The notes under the pieces: model-generated | What the model was told of the DNA's origin: nothing | Databases searched by the model: none | The model's input: the letters and a program-made list of their open reading frames with translations, nothing else | Origin: JAFLCM01 sp046154665 | GTDB lineage: Bacteria; Planctomycetota; Phycisphaerae; Phycisphaerales; UBA1924 | NCBI GenBank assembly: GCA_046154665.1 | Contig: JBJXFG010000002.1 | Location: forward strand, 29,553-93,552 | DNA: 64,000 bases | Direction: 5' to 3' | Shown: one piece after another, positions 1 to 8,351 of the stretch | Layout: each line of letters starts with the position of its first letter | How positions within the stretch are numbered: position 1 is the stretch's first letter | Translations under genes and position numbers: made by a program

Positions 1-1505
1 GGGGCACTCACAATGAAAGACAAGCCACCAGGGGTGTAGGGCGTGATCGCTCCCAGTTCCCCGACCCCGCCAGTATCGGAGAACGCGAGATCGACGAAAT
101 AGGAACCCGGAGGCAGATAGGGTGGGATGACGCGAACTGTGCCCGCGTCGAGATTGTACTGATATCCAGCGGACTGGAAGCACGCGCTCATGGGCTGACT
201 CGGACTTTCAAGTCGGAGGAGCAAGAGCGCTGGATTGTTCAGGCTGACCCGATTTTGAACCGGGCCGGTGAACTGCCAGAGTACTTCAACGTCTCGTGGG
301 GGAACGGTTGAGAACTGAGCTGGTACGCACTTCGACTTGATCACGTTGAACGGCTTCCGTCCGACGAGACCACCGCCGATGCTGTCGGGCGAATAGATGG
401 AAGTCCCGGTCAGAGCGATCTGATCCGGACCGATGGGCCCAATCTTCACGGGTGCCGTCCACGGGGTCGGAGTGTTAATGTCGCTCGCCACCCGCTTGGT
501 CCCGATGTGAATCATCCCCCATATCCCACCGGTCCCAAACTGCATCTCGGGCGTCAACTGCGGGTTCGCGATGGATACGAACTCCTCGCCCACCGCGATC
601 GTCCCCTCAAAGATCCCGGTGCAGAAGATGCCGGGGTTCTCCGTGGCTCCGTCTCCGAGACGAACCGCAAGAAGCTCCCCCTTGAAGTCGCCGGAACCGC
701 TGACGCTTTCGCCCACTTCAACACGACCAATCTTGACTACGTACTGGGTCAATTCGTTGAACGGTGCCGCCCGTGGCCGAGCCGCAATCACCGTGTCAAC
801 CATGCTGCCAGCCGTGATCGAACCGATTCGCTGCGCCGCATAGACACCCACCGGAAACGGGCCTTCACTCTTGGTCAGGATCGCACTGGCCTGCAGCCTT
901 TCGATTGTGCCGTACTGTTCAGCGAGCGTTCCGGGCAAGTACGACTGCGCCCAGACGGTGCCAGTGATTGAGCCGTCGACACGGAGTGTTTCGATCCAGC
1001 CGGGCAACGGCACAAATGAGTCCGGCAGGTTGGGCGGCATGTACGGCTTCATCACAGCCCCGTCGTAGAGCTCGCCACCGATCCGCGAGCTGAGAAGGCG
1101 ATTCGCCTCCAATCGGGTGACATTGCCCGTCGAGAACACCTGGAGAAAAAATCTCCCGTTGTCGTCCAGCGGATCAGGCCCGATCTTGACCTCGCCAATG
1201 GAGCCGACGCTCTGCGTCAAGCCCAGACCCAGATTGAGCCGCAGGACGCTCGACTGCGCTCGCGCCTCGACAGTTACGAGTTTGAGCACGTCCTCCGGGT
1301 CCGATGTCGTCACGTCGAATGTCGTCGTGCCCGTGTGACCTGAAACCGGCTCGGCCCGCACCGAGAAGATCCATTGCTTGCTGCCCGGAGGGTCTTCAAC
1401 TGGGGTTGTAACTGAGCCGCCCGGACCCGTGACGTTGATCTGGACCGCACCCAAGCATGCGTGATTGAACGCGAATGCCGCCAGCACCGCACCGAGAATC
1501 CGCAT
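1..1505 (-). CDS. Secreted protein of unknown function, cut by the window edge
   Basis: The frame is open from an ATG at 1505 down to base 1 with no stop, so about 501 N-terminal residues are visible and the C-terminus is missing. Residues 1-19 (MRILGAVLAAFAFNHACLG) look like a signal peptide. The rest is a Gly/Ser/Thr/Pro-rich, mostly beta-predicted sequence without a catalytic motif I recognise, in the style of the secreted proteins common in planctomycetes. A GGGAGG ribosome site sits about 7 bases upstream, inside the end of the preceding FGE-like gene, with which it overlaps by 110 bases in another frame. That overlap suggests one transcript with translational coupling. Function unknown. 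Confidence 0.75.
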   Translation of the reverse strand, partial: MRILGAVLAAFAFNHACLGAVQINVTGPGGSVTTPVEDPPGSKQWIFSVRAEPVSGHTGTTTFDVTTSDPEDVLKLVTVEARAQSSVLRLNLGLGLTQSVGSIGEVKIGPDPLDDNGRFFLQVFSTGNVTRLEANRLLSSRIGGELYDGAVMKPYMPPNLPDSFVPLPGWIETLRVDGSITGTVWAQSYLPGTLAEQYGTIERLQASAILTKSEGPFPVGVYAAQRIGSITAGSMVDTVIAARPRAAPFNELTQYVVKIGRVEVGESVSGSGDFKGELLAVRLGDGATENPGIFCTGIFEGTIAVGEEFVSIANPQLTPEMQFGTGGIWGMIHIGTKRVASDINTPTPWTAPVKIGPIGPDQIALTGTSIYSPDSIGGGLVGRKPFNVIKSKCVPAQFSTVPPRDVEVLWQFTGPVQNRVSLNNPALLLLRLESPSQPMSACFQSAGYQYNLDAGTVRVIPPYLPPGSYFVDLAFSDTGGVGELGAITPYTPGGLSFIVSA

Positions 1506-2580
1506 CAGACACCTCCCATCGCCTCCGGCGAAGGTTGAGCGTAATCGCCACCAGCACCGCGCCGGAGGCGGCACTGGGTGACGGGACAACCGTTGCAATC
1601 CGAACTCCGCTGAATCCATGGCGCATGTCGTCGCCGCCAAGTATTGCGTCAATCCGATCGAAGTCGTCATAGCTTGATTGTGACACACGGGAGCCGCGCG
1701 TCCGACGAAAAACGGGAAGCCCCGTGAACCGGTCGTACAGCACCGTCTCGGTCCACTCACTTTCACCGCCCGACAGGTCCCACAATCCCCACGGCGAAGT
1801 CACACTCGTGTACGCGCCGACCGGTGTCGTCAAGCCCGCATCGCCCGCGTTGGTCTGGCCCACGCCCGGCGGCCCCGACACCGGCAGCGTGTCGCTCGTT
1901 GTGGGGTACTTCCAGTACCCCGGCTGGTTTGGCCCGTTCTTGTGCGGGTCCCAATGGGCCGCCTTGACCCACTCGTCTTCGCTGGGAACCCAGTACCTCG
2001 CGCCCGGCGAGCGCACCAACTGGTCGGTGAACACGCCCCCCGGCAAATCGCCGAACGTACTGGTGTCATAAGACCCGCTCTCGAACGCCCACGCTTGGTT
2101 CACCCTGCCGTTGTGCAGCCAGTTGCAGTACCGTGCGACAAAGCGGAAACCCATCTCCGATGAATAGTCATCGGCTCCCGGCGCGATCGAGTAGTTCACG
2201 GTGCCGTCGGGCTGCAGATCGCGCCGGATGTTGAAACTGGTGAACAGCGAACTCTGCCGGAACGCAGGGTTCACAAACGGCTTGTAGGCCTGCACGAACT
2301 CGAACCACTCCGCGGTCGTCACCTCGGTCTTGCTGATGCGGTATTCGTAGTCCACCCGCCCGATGCTCCGCGGCGGGCTGAAGACCGGCTGGAACGTGAA
2401 CGGCTCGTTGCCCGGGTGCGTGATCGTCGCCCAGTGCGCCGGGTCCTCAAGCGGCGGCGGCGTGGGCCGCGCGTGAGCGGCGTTTAGCCCCGCCGCGAAC
2501 AGCCCGACCACGAGCATCGCGGCCCGTCGCGACCACGCGCCAACCCAAGTACGGCAACCGTTCGTACGATTCGTCTTCAT
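1396..2580 (-). CDS. FGE/SUMF1-fold secreted protein with PEP-CTERM-like end
   Basis: A 394-residue protein read from the ATG at 2580. An upstream extension of the open frame is ignored because the signal peptide (about residues 1-34, ending near AAHA) starts here. Residues about 60-350 have the formylglycine-generating-enzyme/sulfatase-modifying-factor fold: EYRISKTEVTTAEW near the start, then a YCNWL block, WVPSEDEWVKAAHWD and GLWDLSGGESEW. The paired active-site cysteines of true FGE are not evident, so a binding or structural role is more likely than formylglycine synthesis. Near residue 330 a VPSPSAASG motif, a hydrophobic stretch and RRRR form a PEP-CTERM-like sorting signal. About 42 further residues follow it and overlap the next gene, which is odd and suggests a frameshift. 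Confidence 0.8.
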   Translation of the reverse strand: MKTNRTNGCRTWVGAWSRRAAMLVVGLFAAGLNAAHARPTPPPLEDPAHWATITHPGNEPFTFQPVFSPPRSIGRVDYEYRISKTEVTTAEWFEFVQAYKPFVNPAFRQSSLFTSFNIRRDLQPDGTVNYSIAPGADDYSSEMGFRFVARYCNWLHNGRVNQAWAFESGSYDTSTFGDLPGGVFTDQLVRSPGARYWVPSEDEWVKAAHWDPHKNGPNQPGYWKYPTTSDTLPVSGPPGVGQTNAGDAGLTTPVGAYTSVTSPWGLWDLSGGESEWTETVLYDRFTGLPVFRRTRGSRVSQSSYDDFDRIDAILGGDDMRHGFSGVRIATVVPSPSAASGAVLVAITLNLRRRRWEVSDADSRCGAGGIRVQSRMLGCGPDQRHGSGRLSYNPS

Positions 2581-2675
2581 GTGATGTACTCCTTGACCCG
2601 GTTCGGCCACAAGGCCGACCTCATCAGAGTACCCCATGAATCGCCGAGCCGGAAGACCAAAAGCCGCGGAATCAG

Positions 2676-2717
2676 GCAGTGGGCAGTGGGCAGTGGGCAG
2701 TGGGCAGTGGGCAGTGG
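2676..2717. repeat. Six perfect GCAGTGG heptamers
   Basis: Six perfect copies of the 7-base unit GCAGTGG stand upstream of the FGE-like gene. The same word recurs, in either orientation, inside the nucleotide-sugar dehydrogenase gene (7135-7162) and in the 13-base repeat at 9275-9366, so it belongs to a dispersed family. Confidence 0.95.
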
Positions 2718-2904
2718 CGGATTCTCCACCCGCCATCCGCGGCTCGCCACCCGCCCGAAGTTCCCCAGGCCCCGTCTCATAACCACAGCATGACCCCGAT
2801 TTCGGGGTGGGGCAAGTCAATCGCGTGTTTTATTTTTGCGAATGCGCAAGAACGCCGGAACTCCGGCACATTCTTGTGGCCCACAACCCCAACTTCGATT
2901 CACC

Positions 2905-2943
2905 AAAAGCAACCGCCCCAAGGCCAATCAGCCTCGGGGCGGT
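2905..2943 (-). terminator. Terminator after the FlgM-like gene
   Basis: A 13-base stem (2912-2924 with 2931-2943, one mismatch) around a 6-base loop. On the minus strand it is followed by TGCTTTTGG, a modest U-tract. It lies just past the FlgM-like gene and the word repeat that follows it. Confidence 0.7.
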
Positions 2944-2995
2944 GGGAATGATCCAAGTTGACCTTCCGTGAGCGTCGAGCCAAGGCTCATCCTGC

Positions 2996-3047
2996 GCCCA
3001 GCGCATCGCGCACAGCGCATCGCGCACAGCGCACAGCGCACCGCGCC
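2996..3047. repeat. GCGCATCGCGCACA-type word repeat
   Basis: Degenerate copies of GCGCATC and GCGCACA run up to the stop codon of the FlgM-like gene. A closely related run in the opposite orientation lies at 49015-49041 between actF and its downstream neighbour. Confidence 0.85.
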
Positions 3048-3392
3048 TTACGCATACACATTGCTCAGCGGATCGATCGGGCCCGAGAGGTCCTTCGCAA
3101 GCTCATTCACAGCCTGATCGAGCTTGCCGTCGATGTCATAAGTGCCGTTGGCGATCTCGGCTCGGATGCGGTTGACGAGGTCTTCGCGGATCGGCGTTGG
3201 GTTGGTCGCCAAGGCGCGGGCCTCCTCAGAGAGTTCGACGCGGTCGATGCGGTCGGGGCTTGTCGCGCTTCCTTGGGAGGGAGGCGTGGTGCCGGTCAGG
3301 CCGCGCCGGCCCGCGGCGGCGTACGATGCACCCGCCGCGCCGACTGAGCCGGGGGCTCCGAACGCGCTGCTGGTGAGGTTGATGGGATTCAT
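3048..3392 (-). CDS. FlgM-like anti-sigma-28 factor
   Basis: A 114-residue protein. The ATG at 3392 is chosen because GGAG lies 6 bases upstream; the open frame extends further without a good ribosome site. The N-terminal half is low-complexity Ala/Gly/Ser, as in many FlgM proteins. The C-terminal half carries the FlgM pattern: DRVELSEEARAL, then PIREDLVNRIRAEIANGTYD and a final helix KLDQAVNELAKDLS. FlgM holds the flagellar sigma factor FliA inactive until hook-basal bodies are finished. No flagellar genes are in this window, so whether it serves flagella cannot be judged. A terminator follows downstream. Confidence 0.75.
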   Translation of the reverse strand: MNPINLTSSAFGAPGSVGAAGASYAAAGRRGLTGTTPPSQGSATSPDRIDRVELSEEARALATNPTPIREDLVNRIRAEIANGTYDIDGKLDQAVNELAKDLSGPIDPLSNVYA

Positions 3393-3681
3393 GGGTTGCT
3401 CCACCGGACGCACGGTGATCGACGCGCGTCCAAACGAAATCTTCGGGAACTCGCGTGGCGTCGGGAAGATCGAACCCGATGCCGCGCGACACGTCTCAGT
3501 CACCCGTCTCAGATGCTCCCGCCGGGTTCGCCGACGGGTTTCGCTCCTTGTCCGTGTGACCCCTCATGTATCGTCGTCAATCATTCCAACCCATGAAACT
3601 TGCAGATTCCGATAAGTCACGCGCAAGTCATTGATAGACAAGGCTTTGCGTGAATAACCGAACCTTGGACGAGCCGAAAAA

Positions 3682-4770
3682 ATGACCCGCCTACTCACCC
3701 CCGCCACCAACAGAACCAGGCCCCGGTCCTCGTCTCTGATTGGCAACATGATCGGTCTATGTTCGGTGTATTTCGCCCCCACTTCGCCGATGTTCGGGTG
3801 GGGGTCCGATGCCGCGGATGCGCCTCTGCGCATCCCCCATGCGGCTGGTTTCCTCGGGGTGGCTAAAGCCCAATACGGCGGCGACTTCACCCCGCCCCAC
3901 GACCCCCGCAAGAACAAGAAGAAGAACGAAGAGAAGCCGCCCGCCCAAACCAGCGACGGCCCGGGCGACCCCAAAGGCACCGACGACACAGGCAACGACG
4001 GCGATCTGCGGCGCGAAGGCCGCAAGGTCTTCTCGCTCCCGGTCCCGGGCGAAGGCGAGGACATGCCGGGCGAGAGCGGCTGGGCGATCGTGCTCGAGAC
4101 GTTCAAGGGCACCAACGCCGCCGCGCAGGCGCAGCTGCGGTTGCCCGAGGTGAGCGCGCTGTTGGGCCGCGACGACGTGAGCATCCGGGTGCGCGAAAAG
4201 GGCTGCGCCATCGTCCTGGGCGGCTACACCTCACCCAAAGACGAACGCGCCACACGCGACCTCGCGATGGTGCGCGCCAAAGAGGTCGCGCTGCCCGGCG
4301 GCGTGCCCAGCCGTCCTTATGAGATGGCTTTTCTCGCCGCGCCGTCGTCGACCGATCGCGGGCAGATGCCCGAGTTTGACCTGAGCCACCAGCGCAAGCG
4401 TCTGGGCAACCAGCCGGCGTTCACGGTGCAGATCGCCGTGTACGACACGCCCGACAAGCCCGCGGACGCCAAGCGCGCCGCTGAGAAGGCCGCGAAGGTC
4501 TTGCGCGAGGCCGGCGAGAAGGCCTTCTACTACCACGGCCCGCGGCGCAGCATGGTCACCATCGGCCTGTTCACGGGCCGCGATGTCGATGAAAAGACCG
4601 GCCGCCCGCGAACGCCCGAAATCGCCCGCATCCGCAAGGACTTCCCGCTCAACCTTCTCAACGGGCAGTACCCGATCGTCATGGGCGGCACCGGAGCCGC
4701 AGCGGGCGGCAGCGGAAACACCGCCGGCAAAGCGGTGCATCAGCCGAGTCAGATCGTTAAGGTGCCTTGA
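3682..4770 (+). CDS. Hypothetical envelope protein with SPOR-like region
   Basis: A 362-residue protein I cannot assign. The start is uncertain: ATG at 3682 has no strong ribosome site. A possible cleavage site (GVAKAQYGG, near residue 63) would suggest export, but no classical hydrophobic core precedes it. Residues about 70-110 are a charged, disordered Lys/Glu/Asp/Pro linker. The C-terminal part (FTVQIAVYDTPDKPADAKRA and VTIGLFTG) resembles a SPOR-type repeat that binds denuded peptidoglycan, an assignment made by eye only. The 3' end overlaps the convergent lipoprotein gene by 14 bases. Confidence 0.6.
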   Translation: MTRLLTPATNRTRPRSSSLIGNMIGLCSVYFAPTSPMFGWGSDAADAPLRIPHAAGFLGVAKAQYGGDFTPPHDPRKNKKKNEEKPPAQTSDGPGDPKGTDDTGNDGDLRREGRKVFSLPVPGEGEDMPGESGWAIVLETFKGTNAAAQAQLRLPEVSALLGRDDVSIRVREKGCAIVLGGYTSPKDERATRDLAMVRAKEVALPGGVPSRPYEMAFLAAPSSTDRGQMPEFDLSHQRKRLGNQPAFTVQIAVYDTPDKPADAKRAAEKAAKVLREAGEKAFYYHGPRRSMVTIGLFTGRDVDEKTGRPRTPEIARIRKDFPLNLLNGQYPIVMGGTGAAAGGSGNTAGKAVHQPSQIVKVP

Positions 4771-5701
4771 TCGGGCGGCGCAACCCACGCCGACGATGAG
4801 CGGAGTCTTCGGAGCGAATCGTGGGCTCAGCCGACCCGTTCCCTCTCCCAGCGCTCGCCGAAGCCGACGCCGCTGGCAGGCCCACGGGCACGCCCGGCTT
4901 CTCGTTCGGCGGTGCCAGCATCGGGACGATGTATTCGAGCCAGTCCGGATCGCGCTGGAAGATCGGGTATTCGTAGGTTTTCCGCCCCGCGAAAACGTCG
5001 GCGGATTCCTTCGAGAAAGCCACCCACGGTCGCACGTCTTCGCCCAGGTCGCGACCGGTGATGGTGGCGAGCGATCGGCGCGCCGCACTCGAGACCGCGA
5101 GGTCTCGGTCGTAGAGCGCCGCCACCAGCGCATCGAAAGAGGCCCGCTCGGCGTACTGGCCCAGCGCGCTCGCCGACGCTTCGCGCACGCTCGCTTCGGC
5201 TTCGTTCTTGGCGTTCAACCGGTCGGTCAGCGGCTTGACCGCCACGGGGTTGTGCAGGCGCTGCAGGGCGCGGGCGCACTCCCAGCGAAGGTACTTCTCG
5301 TCGCTCTTGAGCAGTTCGAGGATCGCCGGCACGTCGTCGGGCGAGCCGTGCATCGCGAGAGCGCGCACGGCCACGGCCCTCACGAGCGGGTCGGGGTCTT
5401 TCTTCGGATCGCGATAGGTGTCCTTGATCTGCTCGCGGTAGAGGCGGACGTAGACGTCTTCGCCGCCCCACGGCGCGTTGGCCAGCAGCAGCGTCCCTCG
5501 AGCGCGTTTGTCGGCGTTGAAGGGGTCAATCGCCCAGCGCGAGGCCTCCTCGGGCGTCGGCGGGGCGAACACCTGCAGGATGCTCGTCGACTGCTGCGCC
5601 TGCTTGCCGCGCGATTGGCAGCCCGAGGCGCACGCCATCACCCCCAGCAGCCCCCCGACACTGGCGGCGAACACCATCGCGGTGACAACACTCCGTTGCA
5701 T
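4757..5701 (-). CDS. HEAT-repeat lipoprotein
   Basis: A 314-residue protein starting at the ATG at 5701 (MQRSVVTAMVFAASVGG). The signal ends in a possible lipobox (VMAC or ASGC), so it should be lipid-anchored in the envelope. Residues about 90-210 contain HEAT/PBS-lyase-like helical repeats: VRAVAVRALAMHGSPDDV, LRWECARALQRLHNPVAV and VREASASALGQYAER. Such repeats bind proteins. The last ~20 residues are Arg-rich and encoded by a dispersed DNA repeat (4786-4825), so they may be a later addition. Divergent from another lipoprotein gene only 40 bases away. Partner unknown. Confidence 0.75.
   Translation of the reverse strand: MQRSVVTAMVFAASVGGLLGVMACASGCQSRGKQAQQSTSILQVFAPPTPEEASRWAIDPFNADKRARGTLLLANAPWGGEDVYVRLYREQIKDTYRDPKKDPDPLVRAVAVRALAMHGSPDDVPAILELLKSDEKYLRWECARALQRLHNPVAVKPLTDRLNAKNEAEASVREASASALGQYAERASFDALVAALYDRDLAVSSAARRSLATITGRDLGEDVRPWVAFSKESADVFAGRKTYEYPIFQRDPDWLEYIVPMLAPPNEKPGVPVGLPAASASASAGRGNGSAEPTIRSEDSAHRRRGLRRPIKAP
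4786..4825. repeat. Dispersed ~38-bp repeat, copy 1
   Basis: This stretch, with core GACGATGAGCGGAGTCTTCG, is repeated in reverse orientation at 20133-20173 with one mismatch over about 37 bases. Copy 1 lies inside the 3' end of the HEAT-repeat lipoprotein gene and encodes part of its tail; copy 2 is in a gene-free stretch. Confidence 0.85.
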
Positions 5702-5741
5702 GGGCCAAGCATACACGCCGCTGCAGCGCTATTCTCACGCC

Positions 5742-6587
5742 GTGAATCGACTCGTTTTCATCGCGATCTGCGCGGCGTCGGCGGCGCTGCTCTCCGCGTG
5801 CGCCTCCAGCCGTGCCCCCGTCCCGCCCACGGTTCTCGATCCTTCCGCGACCGACCTGGTGGCCGCCGAGGCACTGCCGCTGTGGCTGGGGCCGCAGGGC
5901 CCGCGCGAGTGCTGGATGCGGGTGCTGCCGGGCTCGACGCCGGCGCGCGACGCCGGGAAGTCGTGGCATGTCGTTCCGGTCGATCTCGAACGCGACGACG
6001 CCGGTCGCCTCGCGGCGTTCACCCTCCACTGGACCTTCGAGGGGGAGGCGCAGCCCCGCAGCGAGCGGCGGATGCTGGTCTCAGAAGCCGGTGATTTCTC
6101 GATGTCGAAGGTCGTGCAGCGTGATCGCTCGGTCATCACCCTGTTCGAGCCGCCCGTGCTCGTCATGCCCGCCCGCATCAACCCCGGTGCGACCGTCCGC
6201 CAGGACGTCGCCGTCACGATCTACGAGCTCGACCGACCCAAGAAGGTGAAAGACAAGGGCACGGCGTCGGTCGAGATCACCTACGCCGGGCTCGGTCCCC
6301 CGCCCGCTTCCGCCGACGGCTCCACGCCCAGCGCCGATGACGCCGAGCGCGCCGGAAAACGCATCCTGCGTTCGTCGCTGCTCATCGATCTCTCCGCGGC
6401 GAAGTCCGAACGCTTCACCGAACGCTGGTTCGACGCCTCCGGGCTCGTGCGCGAGACGTACGAAGAGAAGATCCGCGTGCTGGGGGTGACCATCGATTCC
6501 ACGCGACAGGCGATGGTGCTCGCTGGCCAGGGCGAGACGACGTGCAACACCGAGCCAGCCGCCAGCCCGCCGGGGACCTCGCCATGA
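5742..6587 (+). CDS. Hypothetical lipoprotein
   Basis: A 281-residue protein. The GTG at 5742 is chosen because it begins a textbook lipoprotein signal (MNRLVFIAICAASAALLSAC; Cys at residue 20). The remainder is mostly beta-predicted, with no motif I recognise. Its stop overlaps the start of the nucleotide-sugar dehydrogenase (ATGA), so the two are translationally coupled, which hints at a role in envelope polysaccharide metabolism. This is inference from position only. Confidence 0.7.
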   Translation: MNRLVFIAICAASAALLSACASSRAPVPPTVLDPSATDLVAAEALPLWLGPQGPRECWMRVLPGSTPARDAGKSWHVVPVDLERDDAGRLAAFTLHWTFEGEAQPRSERRMLVSEAGDFSMSKVVQRDRSVITLFEPPVLVMPARINPGATVRQDVAVTIYELDRPKKVKDKGTASVEITYAGLGPPPASADGSTPSADDAERAGKRILRSSLLIDLSAAKSERFTERWFDASGLVRETYEEKIRVLGVTIDSTRQAMVLAGQGETTCNTEPAASPPGTSP

Positions 6588-8047
6588 CCACCCGCGGCGA
6601 TTACCACGCGGCCCTGCTGGAACGGATCGAATCACGCCGCGCCGTGGTGGCGGTGATGGGGCTGGGGTATGTCGGTCTGCCGCTGCTGCACGCCGTCGCC
6701 GCCGCGGGGTTCCCGGTGCTCGGGCTCGACCACGACGGGACGAAGATCGAGAAGCTCCGCCGCGGCGAGAACTACCTCCCGCACCTGGGTGCCTCGATGG
6801 CGAGCGATCTGGCGTCAAACCCGCGCGCGGCGCTGTCGAACGACCCCGCGAGCCTCGCTGGTGCCGACGCGATTCTCATCTGCGTCCCCACGCCGATCGA
6901 CGAAAAGCACGAGCCTGACCTAGGCGCGGTCGAGCGGGCCGCCCGCGACATCCGCGACCACGCGATCGCGTCCGATCCCACCCGCCCCCGTCTCATCGTC
7001 CTCGAATCCACCACCTACCCCGGCACAACGCGCGACATCGTCGGTGGGATTCTCGCTCAGAAGGCATCAAGGCCGGGGGATGAAGAGCAAGCCGCATCAA
7101 GGCATCAAGGCCATATCTCTCCCCCCCGCCCCACTGCCCAAGCCCCACTGCCCACTGCCCCCTTCCTCGCCTTCTCCCCCGAGCGCGAAGACCCGGGCAA
7201 CGCCTCCTTCTCCACCCGCACCATCCCCAAGCTGGTCGGCGGCGTGGATGCCGCATCCGGCGAACTCGCCGTCGCCCTCTACTCGCGCGTGGTGTCGAAG
7301 GTGATCCCGGTGAGTTCCGCCGAGGTCGCCGAGGCGGCGAAGGTGGTCGAAAACGTCTACCGCGCCGTCAACATCGCGCTGGTGAACGAGCTCAAGATCG
7401 CCCTGGACGCGATGGGGCTGGATATCTGGGAGGTGCTCGACGCCGCCGCGACCAAGCCCTTCGGCTTCCACCGCTTCAATCCCGGCCCCGGCTTCGGCGG
7501 TCACTGCGTCCCGGTCGACCCATTCTACCTCTCGTGGAAGGCGGCCCAGGTCGGCGCGAAAGCTGACTTCATCGAGCTCGCCGGCGTCGTCAACCGCCGC
7601 ATGCCCGAGTTCGTCATCAGCCGCTGCCGGAAAGCACTCGAACAGGAAAACAAACCACTGAATGGGGCCAGGGTGCTGGTGCTGGGCCTGGCGTACAAGC
7701 CCAACATCGCGGATGTCCGCGAGAGCCCGTCGTTTGAGTTGATCGACCTGCTGCGCGAGGCTGGGGCCGAGGTGAGCTACCATGACCCTCACGTTCCCCA
7801 AACATGGCGTGGACGTCGGCACGACCTCCAGATGCGTTCGGTCTCGTGGTCCGAGGCGACCCTCGCCGGGGCCGATCTGGTGCTGATTTCGACCGACCAC
7901 GACTGGTACGACTGGGCCTTCGTGGCCCGGCACGCCACGCTTGTCGTCGATACCCGCAATGCCATGGCCCGGGCGGGTGCCGGGGGGGCGGGGGCCAGGG
8001 CAGCGGCCGGGGTGGGATCTGGGAGGGCGAGGGTGGTCAAGGCGTGA
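6584..8047 (+). CDS. Nucleotide-sugar dehydrogenase (WbpA/UDP-GlcNAc type) with in-frame repeat insert
   Basis: A 487-residue member of the UDP-glucose/GDP-mannose dehydrogenase family. These enzymes oxidise C6 of a nucleotide sugar to an acid in two NAD-dependent steps for surface polysaccharide synthesis. The Rossmann motif GLGYVGLP is at 26-33; ESTTYPGTT and FLAFSPEREDPGN mark the first domain; GFGGHCVPVDP carries the catalytic Cys at about 308; LGLAYKPNIADVRESPS marks the C-terminal domain. The FNPGPGFGGHCVPVDP context fits the WbpA/UDP-GlcNAc branch best. Residues about 159-196 are not family sequence: the DNA there (7059-7170) is word repeat read in frame, lying between GIL and FLAFSPER. 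The Ala/Gly-rich tail is also unusual. The start overlaps the upstream lipoprotein gene by 4 bases. Confidence 0.9.
   Translation: MTTRGDYHAALLERIESRRAVVAVMGLGYVGLPLLHAVAAAGFPVLGLDHDGTKIEKLRRGENYLPHLGASMASDLASNPRAALSNDPASLAGADAILICVPTPIDEKHEPDLGAVERAARDIRDHAIASDPTRPRLIVLESTTYPGTTRDIVGGILAQKASRPGDEEQAASRHQGHISPPRPTAQAPLPTAPFLAFSPEREDPGNASFSTRTIPKLVGGVDAASGELAVALYSRVVSKVIPVSSAEVAEAAKVVENVYRAVNIALVNELKIALDAMGLDIWEVLDAAATKPFGFHRFNPGPGFGGHCVPVDPFYLSWKAAQVGAKADFIELAGVVNRRMPEFVISRCRKALEQENKPLNGARVLVLGLAYKPNIADVRESPSFELIDLLREAGAEVSYHDPHVPQTWRGRRHDLQMRSVSWSEATLAGADLVLISTDHDWYDWAFVARHATLVVDTRNAMARAGAGGAGARAAAGVGSGRARVVKA
7059..7165. repeat. Word repeats inserted inside a coding sequence
   Basis: Copies of AAGGCATC and then CCCACTGC occur inside the dehydrogenase gene without breaking the frame. 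AAGGCATC words recur at 44395-44440 and 51303-51337; GCAGTGG/CCACTGC words recur at 2676-2717 and 9275-9366. Confidence 0.85.
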
Positions 8048-8351
8048 AGGCGAAAGCGAGTGGGGAATGGCGAGGTGCCAGTAAACGGAAGCGCGAACTC
8101 ACCGGCTTCATTGGCGTCCAACCCACCAAACACCCTATACCCTATCCCCTAGACCCTTCCACTCCGTTTGACCCCAACCCATCTCGGCGGGTACAACCTT
8201 CCCCCCGGACCTCGGTCGGTTTTTAGCCCGAATCTGTCCGGTCGAGCAACCCCGTCGCGGGTCGGCTCGAATAGTCCGCCCCGGTCTTGACATGCCCACC
8301 CGCGGCGCCGACCCCGGCCCGCACCGTCCGATCGACCCCAGGAGTTTCGCC
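8048..8351. other. Gene-free stretch with word repeat and possible terminator
   Basis: Contains the ACCCTATACCCTATCCCCTA word repeat at 8131-8156. Its reverse-orientation relative is at 36365-36396. A short stem followed by TTTTT near 8205-8224 could terminate the dehydrogenase transcript. No further gene is evident. Confidence 0.55.

Larger units (their letters stand above)
2581..3047. other. Gene-free stretch with two word repeats and a terminator
   Basis: The 467 bases between the FlgM-like gene and the FGE-like gene hold a GCAGTGG tandem repeat, a GCGCATCGCGCACA-type repeat directly after the FlgM-like stop codon, and a terminator hairpin. I see no further reading frame worth calling. 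Confidence 0.7.

Noticed and set aside
1396..2580. True formylglycine-generating enzyme
   Set aside because: The redox-active or copper-binding cysteine pair of FGE is not found and no sulfatase gene is nearby.
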